From HGM13006 sp963650135 (GTDB lineage: Bacteria; Bacillota; Clostridia; Oscillospirales; Oscillospiraceae): 64,000 bases of DNA. The stretch is from positions 73,949-137,948 of the forward strand of contig CAVJLG010000043.1 in the NCBI GenBank assembly GCA_963650135.1. Direction: 5' to 3'. The notes under the pieces were generated by a model. It searched no databases. It was not told the DNA's origin and saw only the letters and a list, made by a program, of their open reading frames with translations. Position numbers and translations under genes: made by a program. This document shows, piece by piece, positions 7,939 through 15,922 of the stretch; the stretch's first letter is position 1, and each line of letters opens with the position of its first letter.

Positions 7939-8655
7939 TCACCGGGGAAAATCGCCGGAGAGAAATGCAACGGTATCCTCCACGGCCTGCTTTGCTTCCT
8001 GGGAGAGGGGCTTTCCGGCATTTTCGTGGTCAAAGCTCCGGCAGAATTCCGTGACATGGGCCCGAAGCTCTTTGAGCTGCTTCCGAGCCAGCGCCAATAC
8101 GTCTTTGGAAAAATTCAAATAGGCTGCTTCACTTAAATCTTTTTGACCCTGCTCCAAAAGCGCGGCGGTATGCTCCAGGCAGAAATAGGGCTGCGCCCGG
8201 AGCTTTTCCTGGAAGGCCGCATCCTTTTTCCAGATGTAGATCACATTGGAGACGTACTTTTTCTCAAACTCTGCGGCCCGGCGGCAGACATAGCAGCTCT
8301 CTGCCTGGGCGCGTAGCTGCGGGGCAGGGGAGTCGCCGTCGTATTTTTTGAGCTTGCCCAGACGGCCGGGCTTTTGATTGCTTTCGTCCGGTACCAGGGC
8401 TGCAACGCTGTCTAGGTGACTCTCCAACATCAGGGCCAGGCTCAGGCGGTTGCCCATGCCCAGCATTTTATGAAAATGCGTCCGGCAAAAGCCCAGCTGA
8501 TTGGTGACAATCCGGATGTCCGGCTCCATCATGGCAGCACCCATGATGTATTTTAAGCTTTGGTCCTCCAGCTTCTGACGGAGACGGCACAGAGGACAGC
8601 CCTCCTTTTCGTCAAACGCCTCGTTAATGGGAATGGTGTATAGCTGCTCTGCCAT
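7939..8655 (-). CDS. DUF6062-type double zinc-knuckle-like protein
   Basis: The 238-residue soluble protein has two similar cysteine/histidine half-sites: GCPLCRL with GFCRTHFHK in the first half, and SCYVCRR with YFCLEHT in the second. This suggests a duplicated metal-binding unit. I assign it to the DUF6062 group by these motifs and by the N-terminal IPINEAF; its function is unknown. The rest is helical and charged. The ATG follows a GGAG site. It is divergent from the thioesterase gene and convergent with spo0A. Confidence 0.8.
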   Translation of the reverse strand: MAEQLYTIPINEAFDEKEGCPLCRLRQKLEDQSLKYIMGAAMMEPDIRIVTNQLGFCRTHFHKMLGMGNRLSLALMLESHLDSVAALVPDESNQKPGRLGKLKKYDGDSPAPQLRAQAESCYVCRRAAEFEKKYVSNVIYIWKKDAAFQEKLRAQPYFCLEHTAALLEQGQKDLSEAAYLNFSKDVLALARKQLKELRAHVTEFCRSFDHENAGKPLSQEAKQAVEDTVAFLSGDFPR

Positions 8656-8690
8656 ATCGCTCCGCCTTTCTGTGACGCTTCAGCGCCGCC

Positions 8691-8719
8691 TTGATTATTC
8701 TATGAAAATTGTGTATAAT
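8691..8719 (+). promoter_or_regulatory. Promoter of the acyl-ACP thioesterase gene
   Basis: TTGATT (8691-8696), 17-base spacer, TATAAT (8714-8719). It leaves a leader of about 90 bases containing competing inverted repeats. Confidence 0.7.
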
Positions 8720-8816
8720 GACGTTATTGAGGAATACTGAGATGGAGTGGTTCCTCTGTTTTCAGTATACAGGATTCCAATGAAGATTTCCAGTCTGTTT
8801 TTATGAGGCGTTTACT

Positions 8817-9554
8817 ATGAACGAAATCTATACAAGAACCATGGAGATTGGCACCTCGTCGGTGGATCTCTATGACAACATCCGGCCTGCGGCCATGCTC
8901 CAGATGCTCCAGGAGCTGGGGACAGACCATGCGGCGCTGCTCCATATGGACCGGGACTATCTGGTGGAGGAATATCACGCCTGCTGGATCTTGGCACGGG
9001 TGTGGTATCGGGTGAATCGGCCCCTCCATGCCGGAGAGCAGCTGACCATTTCTACCTGGCACCGGGGCGCGTCCAGCCTGATCGTCTACCGGGACTATGA
9101 CCTGTTTGTGGGAAATGAGCAGGTGGGCGAGGCGGTGGCGGCCTGGGTGGTTGCGGACATCGACAACCGGAAGATGCTGCGGCCCAGCTCCATCGAGAAT
9201 ATTGCCATTTCCACGCCGCCGACGCAGGTCAAGGACCGACAGCTTCGGCTGATCCGCTGCCCCAAGGAAAAAAAGCATGTGTATGACCGGACGGTTCGCT
9301 ATTCTGATCTGGACGTGAACGGACATATGAACAACACCCGCTATGCCGACGTATTGGTGGATGCTCTGACGGCCCAGGAGCTGGAGGGGCGGTTCATTTC
9401 CGAGCTTCAACTCAACTACTCCCAGGAGTGCAAGGCCGGGGAAACCATGGAAATTTCCCGGTTAATGGGAAACGATAGTTGTTATATTGACGGATGCAGC
9501 GACGATGGGAAACGCCGGTTTGAAGCAACTGTACAATTTCAGCCGTACCATTGA
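8817..9554 (+). CDS. Acyl-ACP thioesterase (FatA/FatB-like)
   Basis: The 245-residue protein has the double hotdog layout of bacterial acyl-ACP thioesterases, which release free fatty acids from acyl carrier protein in the cytoplasm. The first hotdog (about 1-135) includes ACWILARVWYRVNRP; the second begins RTVRYSDLDVNGHMNNTRYA, which carries the conserved Asp/Asn-His-Asn catalytic segment. The fold length and motif are typical of the clostridial enzymes. The start at 8817 has only a weak GAGG site. It sits alone between its own promoter and guaB, which has a separate promoter. Confidence 0.9.
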   Translation: MNEIYTRTMEIGTSSVDLYDNIRPAAMLQMLQELGTDHAALLHMDRDYLVEEYHACWILARVWYRVNRPLHAGEQLTISTWHRGASSLIVYRDYDLFVGNEQVGEAVAAWVVADIDNRKMLRPSSIENIAISTPPTQVKDRQLRLIRCPKEKKHVYDRTVRYSDLDVNGHMNNTRYADVLVDALTAQELEGRFISELQLNYSQECKAGETMEISRLMGNDSCYIDGCSDDGKRRFEATVQFQPYH

Positions 9555-9561
9555 ATTATCC

Positions 9562-9590
9562 TTGACGAAAAGGCGCAAAATGAGTAGAAT
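9562..9590 (+). promoter_or_regulatory. Promoter of guaB
   Basis: TTGACG (9562-9567), 17-base spacer, TAGAAT (9585-9590), 39 bases before the start codon. Confidence 0.7.
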
Positions 9591-9628
9591 ATCATAATAA
9601 AATCTACGGACACAAAGGAGAGGTTTGC

Positions 9629-11104
9629 ATGATGGTAAATGACAATCCGGCACAGAAGTTCTACAAAGAGGGGCTGACCTTTGACGACGTGCTGCTGATT
9701 CCCGCAGCCAGTGAGGTCGTACCCCGCCAGATTTCTCTGGGAACTCAGCTGACCCGCAAAATTCACCTGAATATCCCCCTGCTTTCTTCTGCAATGGACA
9801 CCGTTACCGAGTATAAAATGGCGATTGCCATGGCCCGCGAAGGCGGCATCGGTATCATCCACAAGAACATGAGCATCGAGCAGCAGATCGAGCAGGTTGA
9901 CATGGTAAAGCGCTCTGAAAACGGCGTCATCACCAACCCCTTCTATCTGGCCCCCGACAACACCCTTCAGGACGCTGATAACCTGATGGGCAAATATAAG
10001 ATTTCCGGTGTGCCCATCTGCGTGGAAGACCGGAAGCTGGTTGGCATCATCACCAACCGCGATATGAAGTTTGAAACCGACCTGAGCCGTCCCATTTCCA
10101 AGGTGATGACCCACGAGAATCTGGTCACTGCCAAAGAGGGCATTACCCTGGAGGAGGCAAAGGAGATCCTGCGGAGAAACAAGATCGAGAAGCTCCCCAT
10201 TGTCGATGCGGAATTCCGCCTCAAGGGTCTGATTACCATTAAGGACATTGAGAAGGCAGATAAGTATCCCAATTCTGCCCGTGACGAGTCCGGCCGTCTG
10301 CTCTGCGGCGCTGCCATTGGCGTAACCGCCGACGTGGTAGAGCGTGCAGGGGGCCTCCTGGAGGCTGGCGCCGACGTGCTGGCGCTGGACAGCGCCCATG
10401 GTCACTCCAAGAACATTCTCGAGTGCGTGCGCAACATCAAGAAGCAGTTCCCCAATGCCCAGCTAATTGCCGGCAACGTGGCAACCTATGACGGCACCAA
10501 GGCGCTCATCGAGGCTGGCGCTGACTGTGTTAAGGTTGGTATCGGCCCCGGCTCCATCTGCACCACCCGTGTGGTTGCCGGTATTGGCGTGCCTCAGATT
10601 ACCGCCATTTATGACGCTGCCTGCGCTGCAAAGCAGTATGGCGTGCCGATCATTGCCGACGGCGGCATTAAGTATTCCGGCGATATCGTCAAGGCGCTGG
10701 CAGCAGGCGCATCCACCGTTATGATGGGCTCCATGCTGGCAGGCTGCGAGGAGAGCCCCGGAGAGACTGAGATCTATCAGGGCCGTCAGTTCAAGGTTTA
10801 TCGCGGCATGGGCTCCCTGGCTGCTATGGCCCAGGGCTCCAAGGACCGTTATTTCCAGGAGGGCAACTCCAAGCTGGTGCCCGAGGGCGTTGAGGGCCGC
10901 GTTCCTTATAAGGGAAGCCTGTCCGACACCGTATACCAGCTGCTGGGCGGCATCCGCTCCGGTATGGGCTACTGCGGCTGCCCCACCATTGGCGAGCTTC
11001 AGGCACGGGGACAGTTCGTGCGCATCACCAGCGCAGGCCTCATCGAGAGCCATCCCCATGATATCACCATCACCAAGGAAGCACCCAACTATTCTAGAGG
11101 CTAA
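9629..11104 (+). CDS. guaB: IMP dehydrogenase
   Basis: GuaB oxidises IMP to XMP with NAD, the committed step to guanine nucleotides. The 491-residue protein has the (beta/alpha)8 catalytic barrel interrupted by two CBS domains (about residues 95-215). The N-terminal LTFDDVLLIPAASEVVPR, active-site loop KVGIGPGSICTTRVVAG with catalytic cysteine, ADGGIKYSGD and the flap YRGMGS are intact. Two adjacent ATGs (9629, 9632) follow GGAGAGG; either may be used. Codon choice is that of a strongly expressed gene. A large stem-loop separates it from the ABC-F gene. Confidence 0.97.
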   Translation: MMVNDNPAQKFYKEGLTFDDVLLIPAASEVVPRQISLGTQLTRKIHLNIPLLSSAMDTVTEYKMAIAMAREGGIGIIHKNMSIEQQIEQVDMVKRSENGVITNPFYLAPDNTLQDADNLMGKYKISGVPICVEDRKLVGIITNRDMKFETDLSRPISKVMTHENLVTAKEGITLEEAKEILRRNKIEKLPIVDAEFRLKGLITIKDIEKADKYPNSARDESGRLLCGAAIGVTADVVERAGGLLEAGADVLALDSAHGHSKNILECVRNIKKQFPNAQLIAGNVATYDGTKALIEAGADCVKVGIGPGSICTTRVVAGIGVPQITAIYDAACAAKQYGVPIIADGGIKYSGDIVKALAAGASTVMMGSMLAGCEESPGETEIYQGRQFKVYRGMGSLAAMAQGSKDRYFQEGNSKLVPEGVEGRVPYKGSLSDTVYQLLGGIRSGMGYCGCPTIGELQARGQFVRITSAGLIESHPHDITITKEAPNYSRG

Positions 11105-11113
11105 TTTAACACG

Positions 11114-11203
11114 AAGACCGTCATTGCGGGGAAGGGGAGATCCCGGCATTCCGTCCCATATGGGGCGGGTGCGCGGATTTCCCGGCGGCAGTGGCGGTCT
11201 TTT
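11114..11203 (+). promoter_or_regulatory. Nested hairpin between guaB and the ABC-F gene (terminator or attenuator)
   Basis: Three nested stems are visible. The outer is 11114-11127 with 11188-11201 (14 pairs, two G-U). The middle is GGGAGATCC with GGATTTCCC (one G-U). The inner is centred on the palindrome CCCATATGGG. A short TTTT follows. It starts 9 bases after guaB and ends about 21 bases before the next start, filling the whole gap. G-U substitutions that keep pairing suggest a selected RNA fold. Confidence 0.65.
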
Positions 11204-11224
11204 CTGCGGACAAGGGAAGAATTT

Positions 11225-13123
11225 ATGGTAGACATTTTTGTAAAAGATTTGGTAAAGTCCTTTGAGGTGGGCAATAATCTGCTGGATGGACTGAGCTTTG
11301 AGGTGCAGCAGGGCGAGCGCGTGGGCCTGCTGGGAAAAAACGGCGCCGGTAAGACCACGGTGTTCCGGATTCTCACCGGCGAAATCGGCTATGACGAGGG
11401 TACCGTGGAGATTGCACCGGGGAAAAAGCTGGGGCTGATCTCTCAGATTCCGAAGTATCCCCAGGGCTATACCGTGGAGGACGTGCTGCGCTGTGCCTTC
11501 CTCGAGCTCCGGAACATTCAGAAGAAAATGCAGCAGCTGGAGCAGCAGATGACCGAGGAGGTCACCGATTCCATGCTCAAGGAGTATGACCGCCTTACCA
11601 ACCGCTATCAGACCGGCGGCGGATATGATATGGACGTCAACGTGGATAAAATCTGCAACGGCCTGGGCATCCCGAAGGAAATGCGGACCCAGGAGTTCTC
11701 CATGCTCTCCGGCGGCGAAAAAACCAGAGTCAATCTGGCGAGACTATTGCTGGAGGAGACGGACATTCTGCTGCTGGACGAGCCCACCAACCATTTGGAT
11801 ATGAAAAGCGTGGAATGGCTGGAGGAATACCTGCTGAAATTCAAGGGCACGGTACTGACCATTTCCCATGACCGGTATTTTCTGGACCAGGTGGTGGAGC
11901 GGATTGTGGAGCTTCGCGGCGGTAAGGCGGAGAACTACAGCGGCAACTATTCCTTCTATGTGGAGGAAAAGGAGGCGCGGTTCGAGCTTCAGCTGAAGCA
12001 ATATGAGCAGGAGCAGGCGAAGATTGCCCAGCTTTCGTACACCATGGAACGGATGAAGGGCTGGGGCATCAACAACCGCACCCTGTACCGCCGGGCCATG
12101 AGCATCCAGAGCCGCATCGACCGCATTGAGAAAACCGAACGACCCACTCGAGAGAAGAACATGCAGGCCTCCTTTGGCCAGCGGGAATTCCACGGCGACG
12201 AGGTGATGGTGCTGCGGGATTTGTCCATGGGCTTTGAGGACCGCACGCTGTTTTCGGACGTCAATCTGCTGGTGCAGGGCGGCGAACGGATCGCGCTGCT
12301 GGGGGATAACGGCACCGGAAAATCCACCTTCTTGAAGTTGCTGATGAAGGAAGAAAAGCCCACCGGCGGCAAAATTAAATTCGGCCCCTCCGTAAAAATG
12401 GCCTACCTGCCCCAGATCATCCACTTTGCCCACCCGGAACGGTCTGTGCTGGATACGATGATCTATGAGAAAAACTATTCCACACAGACCGCCAGAAACC
12501 GCCTGGGCGCATTTCTGTTTTCCGGTGAGGATGTGTTCAAGCCTGTTGCTACCCTGTCTGGCGGCGAACAGAGCCGCCTGAGACTGTGTATGCTCATGGA
12601 CGAGGAAATCAATCTGCTGATCCTCGACGAGCCCACCAACCACCTAGACATTGCATCCCGGGAATGGATTGAAAATGCAGTGGCGGAATTCCAGGGAACA
12701 CTGCTGTTTGTATCCCATGACCGGTATTTCATTGACCAGTTTGCAACCCGAATTTGGGAGCTGGAGGATGGAAAAATCTCTGATTTTAAGGGCAATTACC
12801 GCCAGTTCAAGGCCATGAAGCAGCGGCAGGCAGCCGCGCAGCCTCAGAAGCAGGCGGTACCCAAGGAAAAGAAGGAACGGGTTCGTACCGAGGAAGCCGT
12901 CCAGAAAAAGAACACCAAGCAGCTGGAAAAGAAAATTGCCAAGCTGGAACGGGAAATCGAAAAGCAGGAAGCCCTGCTGGAGCAGCTGGAAACCCAGGTG
13001 CAGGAGGCGGCCATGGACTATACCCGCTTGCAGGAGCTGATGGCGCAGCAGACCGAGGCGCAGAATACCCTGGACGAGATGTATGCCCAGTGGGAAGCCC
13101 TTTCCGGAGATTTGGAGGCATAA
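11225..13123 (+). CDS. ABC-F subfamily ATPase (ribosome-associated)
   Basis: The 632-residue protein has two ABC modules and no membrane segment, the ABC-F layout. Module one has Walker A GKNGAGKT (37-44), signature LSGGEKTRVNLARLLLE and Walker B LLLDEPTNHLDM. Module two has GDNGTGKS (about 360-367), LSGGEQSRLRLC and LLILDEPTNHLDI. Both signature and Walker sets are intact. A charged interdomain linker and a C-terminal Lys/Glu/Gln coiled coil (about 538-632) follow. ABC-F proteins act on the ribosomal E site as translation factors or antibiotic-protection factors; I cannot tell which here. The structured leader upstream is compatible with regulated expression. Confidence 0.9.
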   Translation: MVDIFVKDLVKSFEVGNNLLDGLSFEVQQGERVGLLGKNGAGKTTVFRILTGEIGYDEGTVEIAPGKKLGLISQIPKYPQGYTVEDVLRCAFLELRNIQKKMQQLEQQMTEEVTDSMLKEYDRLTNRYQTGGGYDMDVNVDKICNGLGIPKEMRTQEFSMLSGGEKTRVNLARLLLEETDILLLDEPTNHLDMKSVEWLEEYLLKFKGTVLTISHDRYFLDQVVERIVELRGGKAENYSGNYSFYVEEKEARFELQLKQYEQEQAKIAQLSYTMERMKGWGINNRTLYRRAMSIQSRIDRIEKTERPTREKNMQASFGQREFHGDEVMVLRDLSMGFEDRTLFSDVNLLVQGGERIALLGDNGTGKSTFLKLLMKEEKPTGGKIKFGPSVKMAYLPQIIHFAHPERSVLDTMIYEKNYSTQTARNRLGAFLFSGEDVFKPVATLSGGEQSRLRLCMLMDEEINLLILDEPTNHLDIASREWIENAVAEFQGTLLFVSHDRYFIDQFATRIWELEDGKISDFKGNYRQFKAMKQRQAAAQPQKQAVPKEKKERVRTEEAVQKKNTKQLEKKIAKLEREIEKQEALLEQLETQVQEAAMDYTRLQELMAQQTEAQNTLDEMYAQWEALSGDLEA

Positions 13124-13124
13124 T

Positions 13125-13874
13125 ATGAAAAAGCTATGGATATTTGCCGCGCTGTTTTTGGTGGCGGGCATCGTGATGCTTTTGCTGCCCATTCATATGC
13201 AGCCCACCGGCCTGGTGCTGCTGCTATTGGGGCTGGCCATGGGAATTTCGGCGCTGCTGTGGCGGAGGCCCACGAAGAAAAAACAGACCGCCATTCAAGT
13301 CATTGCCGTGGCGGCCTCTGCGGGAGTTGTGATATTGATGGCGGCAATGGGAATCCTTACATCCAGCGGCGAATCCGATTGGAAAAATGCCGAAAAATCC
13401 GACTATGCCATTGTACTGGGGGCGGCTGTGCAGGAAACCGGCGCACCCTCGCGCATTATGCGGAACCGTCTGGCGGCTGCCATGGAGTTTATGGAGCGGA
13501 ATCCCAACGCTAAGGTGATCCTCTCCGGGGGCCAGGGCAGCGACGAACCGGAGACGGAAGCCAAGTGCATGTATGACACCCTGATCTCCATGGGCGCAGA
13601 CCCCAGCCGATTGATTCAGGAGGATCAGAGTCACACTACTCGGGAAAATCTCATCAACAGTATGGCGATTATTACGGGGCAGGGGGGAACCAAACATAAA
13701 ATCTTACTGATTACCAGCGAGTTCCACCAGCGCCGGGCAGCCTATATTGCCGATAGCTTGGATATTGACACCTGCGCGGTTTCTGCCCATACAGACCGCT
13801 GGTTCTATCGGGTAAACTATACACTGCGGGAAGTGTTTGCCTTTGTGAAGGCAGCCTTCCAAAGCGGAAACTGA
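13125..13874 (+). CDS. YdcF/SanA-like DUF218 membrane protein
   Basis: The 249-residue protein has three N-terminal membrane segments (about 4-22, 27-45, 58-78) and an outer DUF218 domain. The domain shows YAIVLGAAVQETGAPSRIMR, VILSGGQGSDEPETEA, HTTRENLINSM and LLITSEFHQRRA. DUF218 proteins such as SanA and ElyC act in envelope integrity, but no substrate is established. The ATG at 13125 has TTGGAGG in front; the start at 13083 lies within the ABC-F gene. It overlaps no neighbour and probably continues the ABC-F transcript into the GNAT gene 11 bases on. Confidence 0.87.
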   Translation: MKKLWIFAALFLVAGIVMLLLPIHMQPTGLVLLLLGLAMGISALLWRRPTKKKQTAIQVIAVAASAGVVILMAAMGILTSSGESDWKNAEKSDYAIVLGAAVQETGAPSRIMRNRLAAAMEFMERNPNAKVILSGGQGSDEPETEAKCMYDTLISMGADPSRLIQEDQSHTTRENLINSMAIITGQGGTKHKILLITSEFHQRRAAYIADSLDIDTCAVSAHTDRWFYRVNYTLREVFAFVKAAFQSGN

Positions 13875-13885
13875 GGGGTGAAATC

Positions 13886-14410
13886 ATGGTAATTCGGAAG
13901 GCGACAAAAGCGGATTTGGACGCAGTGGAGAACAGCTATCGGGAGCTGCTGCAAAATATAAAGCCCGAAGAAAACTATTCCGGATGGATTCTGGATGTTT
14001 ATCCCAACCGGAAATGGGCGGAGGAGAACCTGGAGGATTTGTGGGTACTGATGGAAGGGGATACACTGGGGGCAAGTATGATCCTCAATCACACCCAAGC
14101 GGAAGACTACAAGAGCATTCCCTGGGAGATTCCCGCCGCGCCGGAGCAGGTGACGGTAATCCATACCCTCTGTGTGCCGCCCAGTCAGGCGGGGAGGGGC
14201 TATGGACGGAAAATGGTTCAATTTGGAATCGAAGAATCCCGGCGGCAGGGGATGACAGCCATGCGGCTGGACACGGCCAAGGGCAATATCCCGGCCACAA
14301 AGCTCTATACCGGCTGCGGATTTGCCATTCGCGGGGTGCGCCAGGTGCTTCATCAGGGCGTGATTCCTGAGGAACTGATTTTCTTTGAACTGGGGCTTTC
14401 AAATCCCTGA
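13886..14410 (+). CDS. GNAT-family N-acetyltransferase
   Basis: The 174-residue single-domain protein begins MVIRKATKADLDAVENSY, typical of GNAT motif C, and has the acetyl-CoA pyrophosphate loop QAGRGYGRKMV (Q/RxxGxG/A) at about 109-119. RLDTAKGNIPATKLYTGCGF forms the C-terminal motif B. It would acetylate an amino group with acetyl-CoA, but the substrate cannot be predicted. A GAGGGG site precedes the ATG, 11 bases after the DUF218 gene. The next gene, 142 bases on, probably has its own promoter (TACAAT near 14421, weak -35). Confidence 0.88.
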   Translation: MVIRKATKADLDAVENSYRELLQNIKPEENYSGWILDVYPNRKWAEENLEDLWVLMEGDTLGASMILNHTQAEDYKSIPWEIPAAPEQVTVIHTLCVPPSQAGRGYGRKMVQFGIEESRRQGMTAMRLDTAKGNIPATKLYTGCGFAIRGVRQVLHQGVIPEELIFFELGLSNP

Positions 14411-14552
14411 AAAATGGGGTACAATACCGATATGGAAACGCTCCATTTTGGAGCAACTATCAAATCGTGAAATATGGTAACACCACTTTCTGACGGAAAA
14501 GGTCAGCGAATGTATTATGCGGTGCTGTCATAAAAGAGGAAGGATGAATGAT

Positions 14553-15377
14553 ATGAGCGAGAAGTGCAGCGGACAGTGTTCCTCCTGCGGCGAGAGCTGC
14601 TCCAGCCGTCAGGCCGAGAGCCTGCTGGCCCAGGCAAATCCTCTGTCCAGCGTAAAAAAGGTCATTGGTATCGTCAGCGGTAAGGGCGGCGTTGGTAAAT
14701 CCACCGTTACGTCTATGCTGGCAGTAGAGCTCAGCCGCCGGGGAAAGCATACGGCAGTGATGGATGCGGATATCACCGGCCCCTCGATTCCCACGGCGTT
14801 TAACATCCACGGACGGCCCAACGGCTGCGAAGAGGGCCTGATTCCCATGCGCAGCGAGACGGGCATTGATGTGATGAGCGTCAATCTGCTGCTGGAGCAT
14901 GAGACTGACCCCGTCATCTGGCGCGGCCCGGTGCTGGCAGGGGTGGTGAAGCAGTTCTGGACCGATGTAGTCTGGAAGGATGTTGACTTCCTGTTCGTCG
15001 ATATGCCGCCCGGAACCGGCGACGTACCGCTGACGGTATTCCAGAGCCTGCCCATCGACGGCATCATTGTGGTGACCTCGCCCCAGGATTTGGTGAGCAT
15101 GATCGTCACCAAGGCCGTGAAGATGGCGGAAATGATGCACATTCCCGTGCTGGGCCTGGTGGAGAACTACAGCTATCTGACCTGCCCGGATTGCGGCAAA
15201 CAGATTGAGGTCTTCGGCAAGAGCAAGATCGATTCCGTTGCCAAGGAACTGGGCCTGCCCGTGCTTGCTAAGCTGCCCATTGACCCGCTGGTGGCACAGG
15301 CCATGGACGAGGGTCTGTTGGAGCATGCAAAGGTGGACGCCATTGCGCCCGCGGCGGACGCTCTGGAACGGCTGTAA
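14553..15377 (+). CDS. Mrp/NBP35-type P-loop Fe-S cluster carrier
   Basis: The 274-residue protein is a deviant Walker A ATPase that carries and delivers iron-sulfur clusters. An N-terminal cysteine-rich tail (CSGQCSSCGESC) is followed by GIVSGKGGVGKSTVTSML, DADITGPSIP and DMPPGTGDVPL. The C-terminal CPDCGK supplies the bridging CxxC that holds the cluster between monomers. ATG at 14553 is preferred because GAGGAAGG sits 9 bases upstream; the ATGs at 14517 and 14544 are badly placed. It may serve the many Fe-S enzymes in the region, including the two OYE-type reductases, but that is inference. Confidence 0.93.
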   Translation: MSEKCSGQCSSCGESCSSRQAESLLAQANPLSSVKKVIGIVSGKGGVGKSTVTSMLAVELSRRGKHTAVMDADITGPSIPTAFNIHGRPNGCEEGLIPMRSETGIDVMSVNLLLEHETDPVIWRGPVLAGVVKQFWTDVVWKDVDFLFVDMPPGTGDVPLTVFQSLPIDGIIVVTSPQDLVSMIVTKAVKMAEMMHIPVLGLVENYSYLTCPDCGKQIEVFGKSKIDSVAKELGLPVLAKLPIDPLVAQAMDEGLLEHAKVDAIAPAADALERL

Positions 15378-15394
15378 GGGAACCTAAGATAACG

Positions 15395-15430
15395 GCAAGG
15401 CGTATGCTTGCGGCTGCGCCTTGCTTTTCC
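15395..15430 (+). terminator. Terminator after the Mrp-type gene
   Basis: GCAAGGCG (15395-15402) pairs with CGCCTTGC (15417-15424), followed by TTTT. Confidence 0.65.
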
Positions 15431-15491
15431 TTTGGCTATGCCGTATCAATTATGGCAATATTGGATAAGCTATCAGAAAGAGGGATGCACC

Positions 15492-15803
15492 ATGACAAAG
15501 CTGGAAACGGCATTTACGGCGGATCTGCTGCGGAATCTTGCCGCCGCCCAGGAGGTAACCGGGGTAGAGGAAGCAAGACTTCGGCAGCAGGCGGAAAAGC
15601 TGGGCGGACCCAAGGCGGTAAAGGAACTGGTTGCCCGGGGGCAGATGACCCGGCAGTTTCAGCCGCTAAAGGAGAAAAAACGGCTGGATCTCAGTCCCGA
15701 AGCCCTGGTGACGAAAGGCAAATATGCCGAGCTGTTTACCGATGAAGAGGTTAATCTCTGCCTGCAAGCGCTGCTGGAGGCGGGGATGTACCAGTTGGGC
15801 TAA
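15492..15803 (+). CDS. Small helical protein of unknown function
   Basis: This 103-residue soluble protein is not recognised. It is alanine, leucine, lysine and glutamate rich and predicted almost wholly helical (for example TADLLRNLAAAQEVTGVEEA), with no cysteine cluster or membrane segment. The ATG follows AAAGAGGG. Codon pattern and an isolated position between the Mrp terminator and the HtrA promoter support a real gene. An upstream TTG/ATG extension from 15408 would overlap the terminator T tract and is rejected. Confidence 0.7.
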   Translation: MTKLETAFTADLLRNLAAAQEVTGVEEARLRQQAEKLGGPKAVKELVARGQMTRQFQPLKEKKRLDLSPEALVTKGKYAELFTDEEVNLCLQALLEAGMYQLG

Positions 15804-15841
15804 CCGGTCAAAAATACTTTATGGAAAGTTCAAATATCGTT

Positions 15842-15869
15842 TTGAGTCTGTCTATAGTTTGGACATAAT
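15842..15869 (+). promoter_or_regulatory. Possible promoter of the HtrA gene
   Basis: TTGAGT (15842-15847), 16-base spacer, CATAAT (15864-15869), 54 bases before the start. Confidence 0.4.
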
Positions 15870-15922
15870 TTCAAATTATCATATGGACGTAAACAAAAAG
15901 AAGCAAAAAGGAGCGTACCATT

